From positions 55,409 through 119,408 of the forward strand of contig DATASX010000045.1 in NCBI GenBank assembly GCA_036269075.1: 64,000 bases of DNA, read 5' to 3'. The translations under genes and the position numbers were made by a program. Positions within the stretch are counted from its first letter, which is position 1. Each line of letters begins with the position of its first letter. Shown here piece after piece: positions 30,179 to 40,146 of this stretch. Under the pieces are notes generated by a model. The model was not told the DNA's origin. It did no database searches and saw only the letters and a program-made list of their open reading frames with translations. This DNA is from Sporichthyaceae bacterium. GTDB lineage: Bacteria; Actinomycetota; Actinomycetes; Sporichthyales; Sporichthyaceae.

Positions 30179-31402
30179 TCAGGGCAGGTTCGGCGTCCGG
30201 AACCGTCGGTAGGTGAGGCGCCGGAGGAGGACCTCGGCCGGGCCTCGGTAGCCCCGCCGGCTCATGGCCTCGGCCACCACGACGCTCAGCGCCCAGGTCG
30301 CGATGGCCAGAACCGCGGTCGACAACAGCCCCAGTCGGTTGCCGAGGCCTCCGCCGTAGGAGGCCAGTACCCCGACGAACACCACGGACTGCAGGATGTA
30401 GCAGGTCATCGACCGCTGGCCGCACGCGGCCAGGGCCGTGACCACCCGGCCCGGCCGGTCGCGGAATCGGATCGCGAGGAGTCCGGCCAACGCGGCATAG
30501 CCGACTGCGCCGGCGTACCCGGTCACCGTGTGCGCCACCCCCGCCAGGTCCATGCTCGTCGAGGGCGACCAGTTCAGCGGCAGGGAAGCCGCCTGCACCG
30601 CCAACGGCAGACCGCCCAGATAGCCCAGTCCCAGGCCGATGACCGTCACCCGGAGCAGCAGCCGGCGATGCCGTTCCGGCTCGTCGAGGATCCGTCGCCG
30701 GGCCGCCCAGGCGCCGAGCAGGACGGGCGGCGCCGCCAGGAACAGCGCCGTGGGGATACCGAACGTCAGCCAATCGGAGAGCCGGCCCCCGACCCCGCGC
30801 AGCCAACCGGTCGCCGCCAGCGACTGCAGGGACGGCAGGTAGTACTCCTGGCCGTGGGGTCGGGACGCATACGACCACGCGGCGACGGCGCCGATCGGCA
30901 CCATGCCCAGACCCGCCGCGATCAGCAACTTCCGGTCGCTGGTCCGGACCAGCACGCCGGCCAGCGCGACGGCGACCAGCCCGTAGGCCCCGATGATGTC
31001 CCCGCCGAACAGCAGTACCGCGTGCAAGAACCCGATGAGGATCATGCACCAGCCGCGCCACCGGATGAGGCTCCGGACGGTGTGCTGGTCGGCACCCTCG
31101 CGGGTGTGTCGACGCGACAACTGCACGGCCCCGTAGCCGAACAGGAACGCGAACAACGGAAGTTCGCGACCGTCGAAAAAGGTTATCGGGATCAGTACGG
31201 CCAGCCGTTCGGCGGTCGACTCCGGGATGGGGTAGGCGTGCAGGCCGACCGGGCGGTGTTGGTACAGGAACAGATGGGCGTTGCCCAGCGCGATCAGGAG
31301 CAGCATCGCCCCCCGCGCCAGATCCGGTGCGAGTGAACGCGCCGAAACCTCGGTCGCGCCGAACCGCTCCCGGGTCGCTGCGTCATGCCGCTGCTCGAGC
31401 AC
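30179..31402 (-). CDS. DUF418 family membrane protein
   Basis: 407 aa, about ten hydrophobic segments. The front LAPDLARGAMLLLIALGNAHLF and the C-terminal DUF418 core (LAACGQRSMTCYILQSVVF) are typical of this family, which is related to acyltransferase-3/heparan-acetyltransferase-like membrane proteins. Function is unknown. The start at 31402 overlaps the end of the CPBP gene by 20 nt. Neither gene belongs to the conserved truB-ribF block, so the pair is probably an insertion. Confidence 0.8.
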   Translation of the reverse strand: MLEQRHDAATRERFGATEVSARSLAPDLARGAMLLLIALGNAHLFLYQHRPVGLHAYPIPESTAERLAVLIPITFFDGRELPLFAFLFGYGAVQLSRRHTREGADQHTVRSLIRWRGWCMILIGFLHAVLLFGGDIIGAYGLVAVALAGVLVRTSDRKLLIAAGLGMVPIGAVAAWSYASRPHGQEYYLPSLQSLAATGWLRGVGGRLSDWLTFGIPTALFLAAPPVLLGAWAARRRILDEPERHRRLLLRVTVIGLGLGYLGGLPLAVQAASLPLNWSPSTSMDLAGVAHTVTGYAGAVGYAALAGLLAIRFRDRPGRVVTALAACGQRSMTCYILQSVVFVGVLASYGGGLGNRLGLLSTAVLAIATWALSVVVAEAMSRRGYRGPAEVLLRRLTYRRFRTPNLP

Positions 31403-32360
31403 GGGCCCCCCCTTCCGAATCCGTTCGCACCACGGCTGCGCGGTGTCGGAACCACCAGTCCAAGGCCGCCACCGCGACCGCTGTCCCGCCCATGCTGGTG
31501 AGCCCCCCGAGGGCGTCGGTCCGGGAGTCCTTGAGCATCTCGGTGACCCGGCCGTCGGCGGCTACCGCGACTACGAGCAGGAGGTTGTAGACCACGTGGA
31601 GAGCGATCGCGGCCTCCAGACCACCGGTGCGCCAGGTCAACCAGAACATCGCGAGACCGAAGAAGAGCTTGTCCGCGAAGGACCACACGTCGTGGATCGG
31701 GTGCACCGCGACGAACATCAGCGAACTTGCCAACGCCGCAGGCCAGACTCGGCGGGTCCAGGTCGCCACCGCCTGGGTCAGGTACCCCCGGAAGACGATT
31801 TCCTCGGCGGCCGCCTGGAACGGGAGGACCAACACGATCGCCGCGAACAACGGCAGGAAGGCCTGCCAACCGATCCAGCCGGCCGCCCCGGCGATGGGGT
31901 CGGGCTCGGCGGCGAACTCCGCTCTTTTCGCCAGCACCATCGGGATGAACGCAGGCGTCGCGACAGCCAACCCGACGACGAACAGGCCCGCTCGCGGACG
32001 ACCTGAGGCCGACAGCAGCACTCCCGGGCGCACCCGGTGCACCAGGACCACCGCCGCCACGGCGCCGGGAATCAGCAGAGCGATCTGCAGTCCCACAGCG
32101 GTCACGTCGGCCGCCGTGCTCATCCGGTCGGCGTCCGCTCCGAATACCGTGGAGAGGATCTGGACCAGCACCGTCGCCGGGATTCCCCAGACCAGGACAA
32201 GCACAGTCGAGCCCGCGAGTGGATGCCACCACCGGGTGTTGGCCACGCGGAGCAGGTAGGGATACCCCGCGCCGCCGCCGGGCGCGCCGTTGCCGGAAGA
32301 CGCCAAAACTTCCGGGGCCCGGCCGGATACCGGGACGCGCGTCTTGGCCGAAGGGTTCAC
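31383..32360 (-). CDS. CPBP family intramembrane glutamic endopeptidase
   Basis: 325 aa membrane protein with about eight hydrophobic segments. The CPBP (Abi/CAAX) motifs are visible: EEIVFRGYLTQ (EExxxR), FVAVHPIHD and FFGLAMFWLTWRTGGLEAAIALHVVYN (final HxxxN). Members act as CAAX-type proteases, bacteriocin self-immunity proteins or scaffolds. A glycine-rich cytoplasmic front (about 40 residues) is unusual. It overlaps the DUF418 gene, implying one transcript. Confidence 0.85.
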   Translation of the reverse strand: MNPSAKTRVPVSGRAPEVLASSGNGAPGGGAGYPYLLRVANTRWWHPLAGSTVLVLVWGIPATVLVQILSTVFGADADRMSTAADVTAVGLQIALLIPGAVAAVVLVHRVRPGVLLSASGRPRAGLFVVGLAVATPAFIPMVLAKRAEFAAEPDPIAGAAGWIGWQAFLPLFAAIVLVLPFQAAAEEIVFRGYLTQAVATWTRRVWPAALASSLMFVAVHPIHDVWSFADKLFFGLAMFWLTWRTGGLEAAIALHVVYNLLLVVAVAADGRVTEMLKDSRTDALGGLTSMGGTAVAVAALDWWFRHRAAVVRTDSEGGARARAAA

Positions 32361-32462
32361 CGAACGAAGTTAGCGCCGTGCCAGGACCACTCCCAGCGGC
32401 TTGAGCCGCCCGAGCGATGTGGGCGGGAACGCCGAGGGCGCGCCCCTGGTCGCCGGTTTTCC

Positions 32463-33419
32463 TCAGGACTCGGCGAGGTCCGTTCCGGACGTCGGATCGG
32501 CGCTCGGCCGCAGTTGCTGGAGGTCGTCCGGACCGACGAACACGGTGGTCGGCCAGGACCGGCCCCGGGAGTCGCCGAGCAGCGCGATGAATCGTCCGGT
32601 CGGGTCGAAGGCGGCCACCGCACCCTCCGGCGCCGGTTCGGCGGCGGGGATCCAGCCACCGTGGGCAATGATCGACGCCGCGGTCGCGTCCAGCCGGCGC
32701 ACCGGGAACGAGACTTCGGCGACCCGGTCCAACGGGACCACCGCGAGCTCGTCCTGGTGCTCCTGGAGGGTGCGGGCCTGCGCTATCCCGAACGGCCCCA
32801 CCCGGGTCCGCCGCAGCCGGGTCAGGTGTGCACCGCAGCCGAGCGCCGCGCCGAGGTCGCGGGCCAACGCCCGGATGTAGGTGCCGGACGAGCAGGTGAT
32901 GACGGCGTCGACGTCGAGCATCCCGTCGGCCGGGCGCAGCTCGCCGAGGTCCAACTGACTGACCGTCACCTCACGTGCCGTCAGTTCGACGTCCTCACCG
33001 GCCCGCACGCGCTTGTACGCCCGTTCCCCGGCCACCTTGATAGCGCTGATCTGCGCGGGCACCTGCATGATCGTGCCGGTGAACTGCACCGCCGCGGCCC
33101 GCACAGCCTCGGCCGACAGCCCGGTCGGGTCGTGCCGGCCGGTCGAGGTGCCGGTCGCGTCGTCGGTGTCGGTGCTCTCACCGAATCGGATCGTGGCCTC
33201 GTAGCACTTCTCCCCGCCGGCCAGGTGGCCGAGCAGTCGGGTGGTGCGCTCGATTCCGACGATGAGCACACCGGTCGCCATCGGGTCCAGCGTCCCGGCA
33301 TGCCCGACCTTCCGGGTGCCGGCCAGTCGCCGCACCCGGGCGACCACGTCGTGCGAGGTCAAGCCGGCCGGCTTGTCGACGACGACAATCCCGCCGGGGC
33401 CGGGTTGCTTGGCGTTCAC
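32463..33419 (-). CDS. truB: tRNA pseudouridine-55 synthase
   Basis: 318 aa. It makes pseudouridine 55 in the T-loop of tRNAs. Front [22 protein letters not shown] is diagnostic, and the catalytic aspartate is in [16 protein letters not shown]. The actinobacterial C-terminal extension with PUA-like features is present ([23 protein letters not shown]). GTG 33419 overlaps the rbfA stop by 4 nt. Confidence 0.96.
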   Translation of the reverse strand: MNAKQPGPGGIVVVDKPAGLTSHDVVARVRRLAGTRKVGHAGTLDPMATGVLIVGIERTTRLLGHLAGGEKCYEATIRFGESTDTDDATGTSTGRHDPTGLSAEAVRAAAVQFTGTIMQVPAQISAIKVAGERAYKRVRAGEDVELTAREVTVSQLDLGELRPADGMLDVDAVITCSSGTYIRALARDLGAALGCGAHLTRLRRTRVGPFGIAQARTLQEHQDELAVVPLDRVAEVSFPVRRLDATAASIIAHGGWIPAAEPAPEGAVAAFDPTGRFIALLGDSRGRSWPTTVFVGPDDLQQLRPSADPTSGTDLAES

Positions 33420-33907
33420 CTGCCGCCGAGGTCGTCGGCCTCGACGGCCTCGTCGGCCTCGACGGCCTCGTCGTCCTCGACGGCCGGGTGTCGGTACGGG
33501 TCAGGCTCGCCGGCGTAGTCCGCCCCTTCGGCCCGCCGCTGCACCTCCGCGTCGGCGGCCGCGGCCCGGGCCAACGCAGCGTCCAAAGTGCGAGTGGTGT
33601 CCGGCAGGGCGTCGGCCACGAACGCCAACGAGGGGGTGTGCCGCACGCCGGTCTGGCGACCGACCTCGGTGCGCAGCACGCCCTTGGCGCTCTCCAACGC
33701 CGCGGCCGTGGCCGTGCGGGCGTCGTCGTCGCCGAAGACCGTGTAGAACACGGTGGCCTCACGCAGGTCGCCGGTCACCCGGGCGTCGGTGATCGTGATG
33801 AATCCCAGCCGCGGGTCCTTCACCTTCAGCTCCAGGGTCTCGGCGACGATCACCTTGATCCGGTCCGCCAACTTGCGGGCCCGCGCCTGCAGCGCCGCCG
33901 AACTCAT
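33416..33907 (-). CDS. rbfA: ribosome-binding factor A
   Basis: 163 aa KH-type factor that acts late in 30S maturation on 16S rRNA helix 1. [38 protein letters not shown] is the core. The acidic C-terminal tail with repeated EAVEAD units (12-bp DNA repeats at 33430-33475) is longer than in most homologues. Its ATG overlaps the DUF503 stop by 1 nt (TGATG), so the genes are coupled. Confidence 0.95.
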   Translation of the reverse strand: MSSAALQARARKLADRIKVIVAETLELKVKDPRLGFITITDARVTGDLREATVFYTVFGDDDARTATAAALESAKGVLRTEVGRQTGVRHTPSLAFVADALPDTTRTLDAALARAAAADAEVQRRAEGADYAGEPDPYRHPAVEDDEAVEADEAVEADDLGGR

Positions 33908-34200
33908 CAGTCGTCCTCTCCGTAAAGCTTCTGACGCACGCTCAGAATCTCGACCTCCGGTCGGCCCGCGACCAGTCGCTCGCAGGAGTCGAGCACGTCC
34001 CGGCAGTGCTGGGCCTCGCCCGCGACACAGGCGACACCCAGCAGGGCACGACGATGCAGATCCTGATCGCCCACCTCGGCGGCGGACACCGGGTACTTGC
34101 GGACCAGCTCGGCCAGGATCGGCCGAACCACGCCGCGTTTGTCCTTCAGCGAATGCACATCGCCCAGGAGCATGTCGATGCTCAGGCTGCCGACGAACAC
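33907..34200 (-). CDS. DUF503 family protein (YlxP-like)
   Basis: 97 aa from GTG 34200, which has GGAGG 4 nt before it. The family front [29 protein letters not shown] is clear. It sits between infB and rbfA, the standard place for this family, whose members are linked to ribosome assembly (YlxP). A longer in-frame extension to 34530 runs through the infB terminator and is not coding. A hairpin lies 40 nt upstream. Confidence 0.88.
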   Translation of the reverse strand: MFVGSLSIDMLLGDVHSLKDKRGVVRPILAELVRKYPVSAAEVGDQDLHRRALLGVACVAGEAQHCRDVLDSCERLVAGRPEVEILSVRQKLYGEDD

Positions 34201-34239
34201 GCGTCCTCCGCCGTCACGCCCCACGACCGTCTCAACTTG

Positions 34240-34288
34240 TGCCGTGTCGCGCGCCCTTCGATCGTTCTGAGGGGGGCGCGACACGGCA
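34240..34288 (-). terminator. long hairpin between infB and DUF503
   Basis: TGCCGTGTCGCGC pairs perfectly with 34276-34288 around a 23-nt loop, 14 nt past the infB stop. The flank CATCTTCTGCCGTGTC recurs with one change in the hairpin at 54034-54102, so the two belong to one repeat family. Confidence 0.65.
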
Positions 34289-34301
34289 GAAGATGGAAAC
34301 C

Positions 34302-37226
34302 TCAGCCGCGCGGCTTCTCCCGCATCTCGTAGGTCTCGATGACGTCGTCGACCTTGATGTCGTTGAAGTTCCCGAGATTGATACCGCACTCGAAGCCCTC
34401 GCGGACCTCGGTGGCATCGTCCTTCTCCCGACGCAGCGAGTCGATCGTGAGGCTCGGTGCCACCACCGCCCCGTCGCGGATGAGACGGGCCTTGGTGCCA
34501 CGGCGGATGGTGCCGTTGCGGACCAGACACCCGGCAATGTTGCCGAACTTGGACGAGGAGAACACCGCCCGGACCTCGGCGGTGCCGAGCTGGATCTCCT
34601 CGTACTCCGGCTTGAGCATGCCGGTGAGGGCCGCCTCGACCTCCTCCAGGGCCTGGTAGATGACCGTGTAGTAGCGGATGTCGACGCCCTCGCGCTCGGC
34701 GAGTTCGCGCGACTTGCCCTCGGCCCGGACGTTGAAGCCGATGATCACCGCACTCGAGGCAGACGCCAGGGTCACGTCGGACTCGGTGATCGCACCGACC
34801 CCGCGGTGGATGACACGCAGGTACACGTCGTCGCCCACCTCGATCTTGAGCAGCGCGTCCTCGAGGGCCTCGACCGAACCGGACACGTCGCCCTTGATGA
34901 TGAGCAGCAGCTCGGAACGCTGCTGCTGCGAGAGGGCGTCCTGCCAGGTGTCCAGCGCCACCCGCGGCTTGCGCTGGCGGGCCAGCAGCGCGTTGCGCTC
35001 GCGCGCCTCACGCCGCTCGGCGATCTGCCGAGCCACCCGGTCCTCGCCGACGACCAGGAAGTTGTCGCCTGCACCGGGCACCGAGGTCAGGCCGAGCACC
35101 ATGACCGGCCGGGCGGGCCCGGCCTCGGTCAGCACCTGGCCGTGCTCGTCGAGCAGCGCCCGGACGCGACCGAACGCATCGCCCGCGACGATCGAGTCGC
35201 CGGGACGCAACGTGCCGCGCTGGACCAGCACGGTGGCCACCGGACCACGACCGCGGTCCAGGTGTGCCTCGATCGCCACGCCCTGCGCGTCCTGGTTCGG
35301 GTTGGCCCGCAGGTCCAGGGCTGCGTCGGCGGTCAGGATGATCGCGTCGAGCAGCCCGTCGATGTTGATGCCCTGCTTGGCCGAGACGTCGACGAACATC
35401 GTCTCGCCGCCGTACTCCTCGGCCACCAGCCCGTACTCGGTGAGCTGACCGCGCACCTTCGCCGGGTCGGCGCCCTCCTTGTCGATCTTGTTGACCGCGA
35501 CCACGATCGGCACACCGGCCGCCTGGGCGTGGTTCAACGCCTCGATCGTCTGCGGCTTCACGCCGTCGTCGGCCGCCACCACCAGCACGGCGATGTCGGT
35601 GACCTGGGCACCACGGGCACGCATCGAGGTGAAGGCCTCGTGTCCCGGGGTGTCGATGAAAGTGATCCGCCGCTGCCGGTCCTCGCCCTCGTGCGCGATG
35701 ACCTGGTAGGCGCCGATGTGCTGGGTGATGCCACCCGCCTCACCGGCCACCACGTTCGTGTTGCGGATCGCGTCCAGCAGCTTCGTCTTTCCGTGGTCGA
35801 CGTGACCCATGACGGTGACGACCGGCGGTCGGATGACCAGGTCTTCCTCTCCGCCCTCGTCCTCGCCCCAGGACAGGTCGAAGGTCTCGAGCAGCTCGCG
35901 GTCCTCGTCCTCCGGGCTGACGATCTCCAGGACGACGTTGAGCTCCTGGGAGAGCAGTTCGAGGGTCTCGTCGTTCACCGACTGGGTGGCCGTGACCATC
36001 TCACCGAGGTGCATCATCACCGCGACCAACGAGGCGGGGTTCGCCCCGATCTTCTCGGCGAAGTCGGTCAACGAGGAGCCGCGCGGCAACCGGACCGTCT
36101 GGCCCTGACCACGCGGAAGCTGCACGCCACCGATCGACGGCGCCTGCATGTTGTCGAACTCTTGACGCCGCTGCTTCTTCGACTTGCGGCCCTTGGTGGG
36201 ACGCCCACCGGGCCGACCGAAGGCACCCGCGGTTCCGCCGCGGCCACGCCCACCGGCGCCACCGCCCGGTCCACCCGGACGACCGGCGAAGCCACCACCG
36301 CCGGCGCCACCGCCAGGTCCGGCCGGACGACCGGCGAAGCCGCCACCGCCACCGCCGGGACCACCCGGACGACCGCCGAAGCCACCGCCACCCGGACGAC
36401 CGCCGGGGCCACCAGCGGGACGCGGGGCACCGCCGGCACCGGCCGGCCGGCCCCCCGGACCGCCGGGACGACCGCCGGGACCACCGCCGGGTCCACTCGG
36501 GCGAGCACCGATCGAACCGGGGGTGGGGGCACCCGGACGCGGGCCACCGACGCCGCTGGGCCGCGGGCCACCGGCGCCCGCCGGACGCGGACCCCCGGGC
36601 GAGGCAGGCGCGCCGGAGCCGCCCGGACCACCGGGCGTACCCGGCCGCGGCCGGGACTGCGGCCGAGCCATGCCGGAGGCCGAGGAGGAGAAGGGGTTGT
36701 TGCCCGGACGCGGTCCGGGAGCCCGGGCCGGACCGGGACGCGGCGCGCCCGGCCGCGAGTCGTCCGAAGCGTTGGGTGCCGGACGCGAGGCCGCGGGCGG
36801 AGCCGCCGGTGCCTGTGCGGCCGGAGCCTGTGCGGGGGCCGGTGCCGCGGGCCCGGGCGCCGGCCGGGTCGGCATGGGAGCCGAGGCCGAGTGCGTGGGC
36901 GCGAGCGGGGCAGCCGGTGCGCTGACCACCTCGGACGGTGCCGGGGGTGCGGCCGGCCCCGCTGCGGCCGGAGCCGGGGCTGCCGTCACCGGTTCCACCA
37001 CGGGCGGTGCCGCCTCGACCGGTGCAGCCGGTCTGGCCGCCGGTCGACGGGCCGGCTTCGCCGGCGCCTCTCCCGGGAAAGCTTCCTGAAGTTTGCGCAC
37101 GACCGGCGCCTCAATCGTCGAGGACGCCGAACGGACGAATTCCCCCAGTTCCTGGAGCTTGGCCATGACGACCTTGCTCTCTACGCCGAACTCCTTGGCG
37201 AGTTCGTAGACCCGGACCTTGGCCAC
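34302..37226 (-). CDS. infB: translation initiation factor IF-2
   Basis: 974 aa GTPase that brings initiator tRNA to the 30S subunit. The N-terminal IF2_N domain is [24 protein letters not shown] very long Pro/Ala- then Gly/Arg/Pro-rich linker (about residues 55-350; repeated GGPGGRPGG and [10 protein letters not shown]) follows. The GTPase core has G1 GHVDHGKT, G3 DTPGH, G4 NKID. Domains II-IV end [29 protein letters not shown] 37226 is the start. The linker is long even for actinobacteria. A ladder of micro-ORFs lies upstream. Confidence 0.97.
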   Translation of the reverse strand: MAKVRVYELAKEFGVESKVVMAKLQELGEFVRSASSTIEAPVVRKLQEAFPGEAPAKPARRPAARPAAPVEAAPPVVEPVTAAPAPAAAGPAAPPAPSEVVSAPAAPLAPTHSASAPMPTRPAPGPAAPAPAQAPAAQAPAAPPAASRPAPNASDDSRPGAPRPGPARAPGPRPGNNPFSSSASGMARPQSRPRPGTPGGPGGSGAPASPGGPRPAGAGGPRPSGVGGPRPGAPTPGSIGARPSGPGGGPGGRPGGPGGRPAGAGGAPRPAGGPGGRPGGGGFGGRPGGPGGGGGGFAGRPAGPGGGAGGGGFAGRPGGPGGGAGGRGRGGTAGAFGRPGGRPTKGRKSKKQRRQEFDNMQAPSIGGVQLPRGQGQTVRLPRGSSLTDFAEKIGANPASLVAVMMHLGEMVTATQSVNDETLELLSQELNVVLEIVSPEDEDRELLETFDLSWGEDEGGEEDLVIRPPVVTVMGHVDHGKTKLLDAIRNTNVVAGEAGGITQHIGAYQVIAHEGEDRQRRITFIDTPGHEAFTSMRARGAQVTDIAVLVVAADDGVKPQTIEALNHAQAAGVPIVVAVNKIDKEGADPAKVRGQLTEYGLVAEEYGGETMFVDVSAKQGINIDGLLDAIILTADAALDLRANPNQDAQGVAIEAHLDRGRGPVATVLVQRGTLRPGDSIVAGDAFGRVRALLDEHGQVLTEAGPARPVMVLGLTSVPGAGDNFLVVGEDRVARQIAERREARERNALLARQRKPRVALDTWQDALSQQQRSELLLIIKGDVSGSVEALEDALLKIEVGDDVYLRVIHRGVGAITESDVTLASASSAVIIGFNVRAEGKSRELAEREGVDIRYYTVIYQALEEVEAALTGMLKPEYEEIQLGTAEVRAVFSSSKFGNIAGCLVRNGTIRRGTKARLIRDGAVVAPSLTIDSLRREKDDATEVREGFECGINLGNFNDIKVDDVIETYEMREKPRG
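36220..36500. repeat. Gly-Arg-Pro repeats in the IF-2 linker
   Basis: Imperfect tandem units around CCACCGCCGGGACCACCCGGACG encode repeated GRPGGPGGG blocks. The tract is almost pure G/C and likely slippage-prone. Confidence 0.7.
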
Positions 37227-37262
37227 TGTTCTCCCTCTGGTCCGGGCTTGGGCCGCGGACCG

Positions 37263-37313
37263 CTAACTGGTGCCGGTACTCATCGCTGCGTGCTCATCGA
37301 GCGCTCATCGCAT
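37263..37313 (-). other. ladder of four overlapping micro-ORFs in the infB leader
   Basis: On the minus strand four ATGs (37313, 37308, 37297, 37283) open frames of 2, 4, 5 and 6 codons. Each of the first three stops overlaps the next start in an ATGA; the last ends TAG. A similar ATGAGCGC...ATGAGCAC...AGCG run spans the dxr stop (45010-45043). It could set ribosome traffic on the infB leader or be part of a dispersed repeat. Confidence 0.4.
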
Positions 37314-37342
37314 TCGACCTGCCTTCACGGTGTTCCTACGGC

Positions 37343-37370
37343 CCGAAATCGAGTTGCCGAAATCGAGTTG
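37343..37370. repeat. two tandem 14-bp repeats in the ylxR-infB gap
   Basis: CCGAAATCGAGTTG occurs twice head to tail. On the minus strand it is followed 10 nt later by TAGGAA. The pair may be an operator or a promoter element for an internal infB promoter; it may also be a simple duplication. Confidence 0.55.
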
Positions 37371-37395
37371 ACATCGCGTGGAGCTGTACTCGGTG

Positions 37396-37665
37396 CTACT
37401 GCTGTGGCCCGCCGGCGCAGCGGACCCGGAGATATTCCTCCAGGGCCGAGGTGTCCAGCGCACCGGCGACCCGGAGGGCTCGCTGGAACGCCCGACGACG
37501 CAGGGCGAGGTTCAGGCATTCGACGGCCGGATGCACGGAAGCTCCGCGACCGGGGAGTCGACGCCGCGGATCAGGGACACAAACACCCTGCACCGCGACT
37601 ACCCGCAGCAGGTCCCACGCGCCGCACCGTTCACGACATCCCACACAGAGACGGGTCGGAGTCAA
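37396..37665 (-). CDS. YlxR/RnpM family RNA-binding protein
   Basis: 89 aa. The YlxR front is LCVGCRERCGAWDLLRVV, and PGRGASVHPAVECL with the following helix is typical. Members bind nucleic acid, and the B. subtilis one modulates RNase P. It is encoded between nusA and infB as in most bacteria. TTG 37665 is the only start in frame after an upstream stop; GAGG lies 11 nt before it. Confidence 0.9.
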   Translation of the reverse strand: MTPTRLCVGCRERCGAWDLLRVVAVQGVCVPDPRRRLPGRGASVHPAVECLNLALRRRAFQRALRVAGALDTSALEEYLRVRCAGGPQQ

Positions 37666-37731
37666 CGACTTTCGACCTCACTGTGGGCACGCCGGGACTC
37701 GGCTCCGTGCGTTGGACCAAGGCCAGTCTAG

Positions 37732-37770
37732 CGCGCCGCCGGTGGACGGGCGCATCCGGCGGTCGGCGCG
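37732..37770 (-). terminator. hairpin after nusA
   Basis: A 10-bp G/C stem with one bulged T starts 18 nt past the nusA stop. It probably reduces read-through into ylxR-infB. No U-tract follows. Confidence 0.45.
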
Positions 37771-37787
37771 GTGGCCGGCCGCCCGGC

Positions 37788-38846
37788 TCAACCGTCGGCC
37801 GGGTCCCGGTCGAGTTGCCCGTCGGCGTCCGCATCGGCGACCCCGTCAACCGGGTCCACGGGGGCACCGGACGGGTCGGTGCCCTGGGTGTCCGGCCGGA
37901 TGTCGATGCGCCAACCAGTCAACCGTGCGGCCAGGCGGGCGTTCTGGCCCTCCTTGCCGATGGCCAGCGACAGTTGGTAGTCGGGCACGACCACCCGGGC
38001 GGCGCGCGCGGTGGCGTCGACGACCTCGACGTGGCTGACCCGGGCCGGGGAGAGCGCATGGGCGACGAGTTCGGCCGGGTCGTCGGACCAGTCGACGATG
38101 TCGATCTTCTCGCCGTGCAGTTCGCTCATCACGTTGCGGACGCGAGCGCCCATCGGGCCGATGCACGCGCCCTTGGCGTTGACACCCGGCTTGGTGGAAC
38201 GCACCGCGATCTTGGTCCGGTGCCCGGCCTCGCGGGCGATCCCGGCGATCTCGACGGTCCCGTCGGCGATCTCCGGGACCTCGAGGGCGAACAATCGCCG
38301 GACCAGGTTCGGATGGGTCCGGGACAGCGTCACCGACGGTCCCTTCATTCCCTTGCGAACCCCGACCACGTAGCACTTGATGCGCGAGCCGTGCGTGTAG
38401 TCCTCCCCGGGCACCTGCTCCTGCGGCGGCAGGATCGCCTCGACACGGCCGAGGTCGACCAACACCGCCTTGGGGTCGCGGCCCTGCTGGATCACGCCGG
38501 AGACGATGTCGCCCTCGCGGCCGAGGTACTCGCCGTAGGTCATCTCGTCCTCGGCGTCGCGCAGACGCTGCAGGATCACCTGCTTCGCTGTCGTGGCGGC
38601 GATCCGGCCGAAGTCGCTCGGGGTGTCCTCGTACTCGCCGACCTGCGTGCCGTCCTCGTCCTGTTCCTGCGCCCACACGATGACGTGTCCGTTGGCGCGG
38701 TCCAGCACCACGCGGGCATGCTGCTGCGAGCCCTCGGTGCGGTGGTAGGCGATGAGCAGGGCCGCCTCGATGGCCTCGACCAGGAGACCGAACGAGATGT
38801 GCTTCTCCCGTTCCAGCGCGCGCAGGGCGCTCATGTCGATGTCCAT
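37788..38846 (-). CDS. nusA: transcription termination/antitermination factor NusA
   Basis: 352 aa, the short actinobacterial form without the C-terminal acidic repeats. The N-terminal RNAP-binding domain ([30 protein letters not shown]) is followed by S1 and two KH domains with [50 protein letters not shown] and [23 protein letters not shown]. The ATG start lies 1 nt after the rimP stop. The gene order rimP-nusA-ylxR-infB is universal in bacteria. Confidence 0.97.
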   Translation of the reverse strand: MDIDMSALRALEREKHISFGLLVEAIEAALLIAYHRTEGSQQHARVVLDRANGHVIVWAQEQDEDGTQVGEYEDTPSDFGRIAATTAKQVILQRLRDAEDEMTYGEYLGREGDIVSGVIQQGRDPKAVLVDLGRVEAILPPQEQVPGEDYTHGSRIKCYVVGVRKGMKGPSVTLSRTHPNLVRRLFALEVPEIADGTVEIAGIAREAGHRTKIAVRSTKPGVNAKGACIGPMGARVRNVMSELHGEKIDIVDWSDDPAELVAHALSPARVSHVEVVDATARAARVVVPDYQLSLAIGKEGQNARLAARLTGWRIDIRPDTQGTDPSGAPVDPVDGVADADADGQLDRDPADG

Positions 38847-38847
38847 C

Positions 38848-39372
38848 TCAGCGAACCTCCTCTCCGTCGAGTTCCTCGATATTCGCCGGATCCGCGTCGC
38901 CCGACCCGACCCGCGAGAACTCCACCTGTACCCGCGCCCGGGCCACCTCCGCGTACTCCACGCGCCGGGTGGTACCCCCCGATTCGTCCAGCAGGTCCGC
39001 GCCGCTCTCGTCGCCGCCGGTCAACCGTCCCGCCACGCTGCCACCGGCACGCAGGTCCACCGCAACCAACCGGCCCACCGCGCGCCGCCAGTGCGCCGGC
39101 GCGGTCAACGGCCGGTCGACGCCGGGACTGCTGACCTCGAGCACGTAGGGCACGTCGCCCATCAGCCCGTCGGAGTCCAACGCGGTCGAGATCTCGCGGC
39201 TGATCTCGGCCACCGCGTCGAGGTCGACTCCCCCGTCGCGGTCGACGACGATTCGCAGGACGCTCCGCCGTCCGGCCGGCGCAACCGCCAGGTCCTCGAG
39301 GTCCAGGCCCGCGGCGTCGCACAGCGGGCGCAACGCGGCTGTCAACCGCCTGGCCTCGTGCTTGTCGCTCAT
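38848..39372 (-). CDS. rimP: ribosome maturation factor RimP
   Basis: 174 aa from ATG 39372, with AGGAGAGAG 7 nt upstream. It is needed for 30S assembly around S12. The core [38 protein letters not shown] and [13 protein letters not shown] is diagnostic. It heads the nusA operon. The longer frame upstream to 40032 is not coding; divergent genes occupy that strand's opposite. Confidence 0.95.
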   Translation of the reverse strand: MSDKHEARRLTAALRPLCDAAGLDLEDLAVAPAGRRSVLRIVVDRDGGVDLDAVAEISREISTALDSDGLMGDVPYVLEVSSPGVDRPLTAPAHWRRAVGRLVAVDLRAGGSVAGRLTGGDESGADLLDESGGTTRRVEYAEVARARVQVEFSRVGSGDADPANIEELDGEEVR

Positions 39373-39504
39373 CGGAGCTCTCTCCTGGGGACCGATCCGG
39401 GTCGGCGGGCCCGTGCGGAATGTGGCATCCGCCGCAACACTAGTGCTCCGCAAGTGGCGGCGGGTCCGCCCGACCGGCCCGGCAGGCATTGGTAGCGTCC
39501 CCGA

Positions 39505-40146
39505 GTGCCCGACGACCGCGATCACTCCCTCGACCGCGGCGCCGCCGCCTGCTCGGCGCCCGGACCCACGCGTCGGACGCTGCTGGGCGCTGCGCTCTCG
39601 ACGGCGGTGTTGGCGGCCGCCAGCGCCTGTTCCAAGTCCAGGTCGGCCTCCCCGAACGGCGGCGGAAGCGGCGGGAATGGATCGGCCGATCCGGACCCGG
39701 GTCTGCTGGCCGGGTTGCGGTCGGTCGAGGCGGGCCTGATCACCCAGTACGACGCCGTGCTCGCGCAGTTCCCGGAGCTGGCGGTGAAGCTCGCTCCGCT
39801 GCGCGCCGACCATGGCGGGCACCTGGCTGCCGCCGGTGGCACCGCACCGGCCCCGGCTCCCGCGGCGACCCCGACCCCGACCCCCTCTGCCGGCGCTTCG
39901 GCGACGGCTCTGGCCGGCCTGGCGGGGGCGGAGCGCGCCGCAGCCAACGCCCGCATCGGCGACTGCGGCAACGCCCACGGGCCCGAGTTGGCCCGACTGC
40001 TCGCCTCGATCGGGGGGTGCGAGGCTGCGCACAGCGCGGTGCTCACCGAGCTGGCGCGCACAGCACAGCCGGCGCCCACAGCACAGCCGGCGCCGAGGAA
40101 GACTCGGAAGCCGGTGCCCGCGAAGACCCCGGGAGCGGTCGAGTGA
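39505..40146 (+). CDS. Tat-type lipoprotein of unknown function
   Basis: 213 aa from GTG 39505. The export signal has twin arginines (PTRRTLLGAALSTAVLAAASAC); the lipobox AASAC fits a lipidated, cell-surface protein. The body is helical with Gly- and Pro/Thr-rich linkers (APAPAATPTPTPSAG) and resembles the ferritin-like partner in AAN..IGDCGNAHGPELARLLASIGGCEAAH. It overlaps the next gene by 4 nt. The pair lies divergent from rimP as in mycobacteria and streptomycetes. No function is known. Confidence 0.75.
   Translation: MPDDRDHSLDRGAAACSAPGPTRRTLLGAALSTAVLAAASACSKSRSASPNGGGSGGNGSADPDPGLLAGLRSVEAGLITQYDAVLAQFPELAVKLAPLRADHGGHLAAAGGTAPAPAPAATPTPTPSAGASATALAGLAGAERAAANARIGDCGNAHGPELARLLASIGGCEAAHSAVLTELARTAQPAPTAQPAPRKTRKPVPAKTPGAVE

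Noticed and set aside
33907..34530. 207-codon form of the DUF503 gene
   Set aside because: The extension runs through the infB end and a hairpin, and a GTG with an ideal ribosome site gives the normal family length.
37227..37395. tRNA gene in the infB leader (metY often lies near infB and nusA in other bacteria)
   Set aside because: No cloverleaf, T-loop GTTCGA or CCA end was found in this or other gaps.
33753..39134. 1793-codon open frame on the plus strand
   Set aside because: It is the antisense of infB, ylxR and nusA. Its protein is arginine/alanine/glycine-rich without any family motif, as expected for a GC-rich antisense frame.
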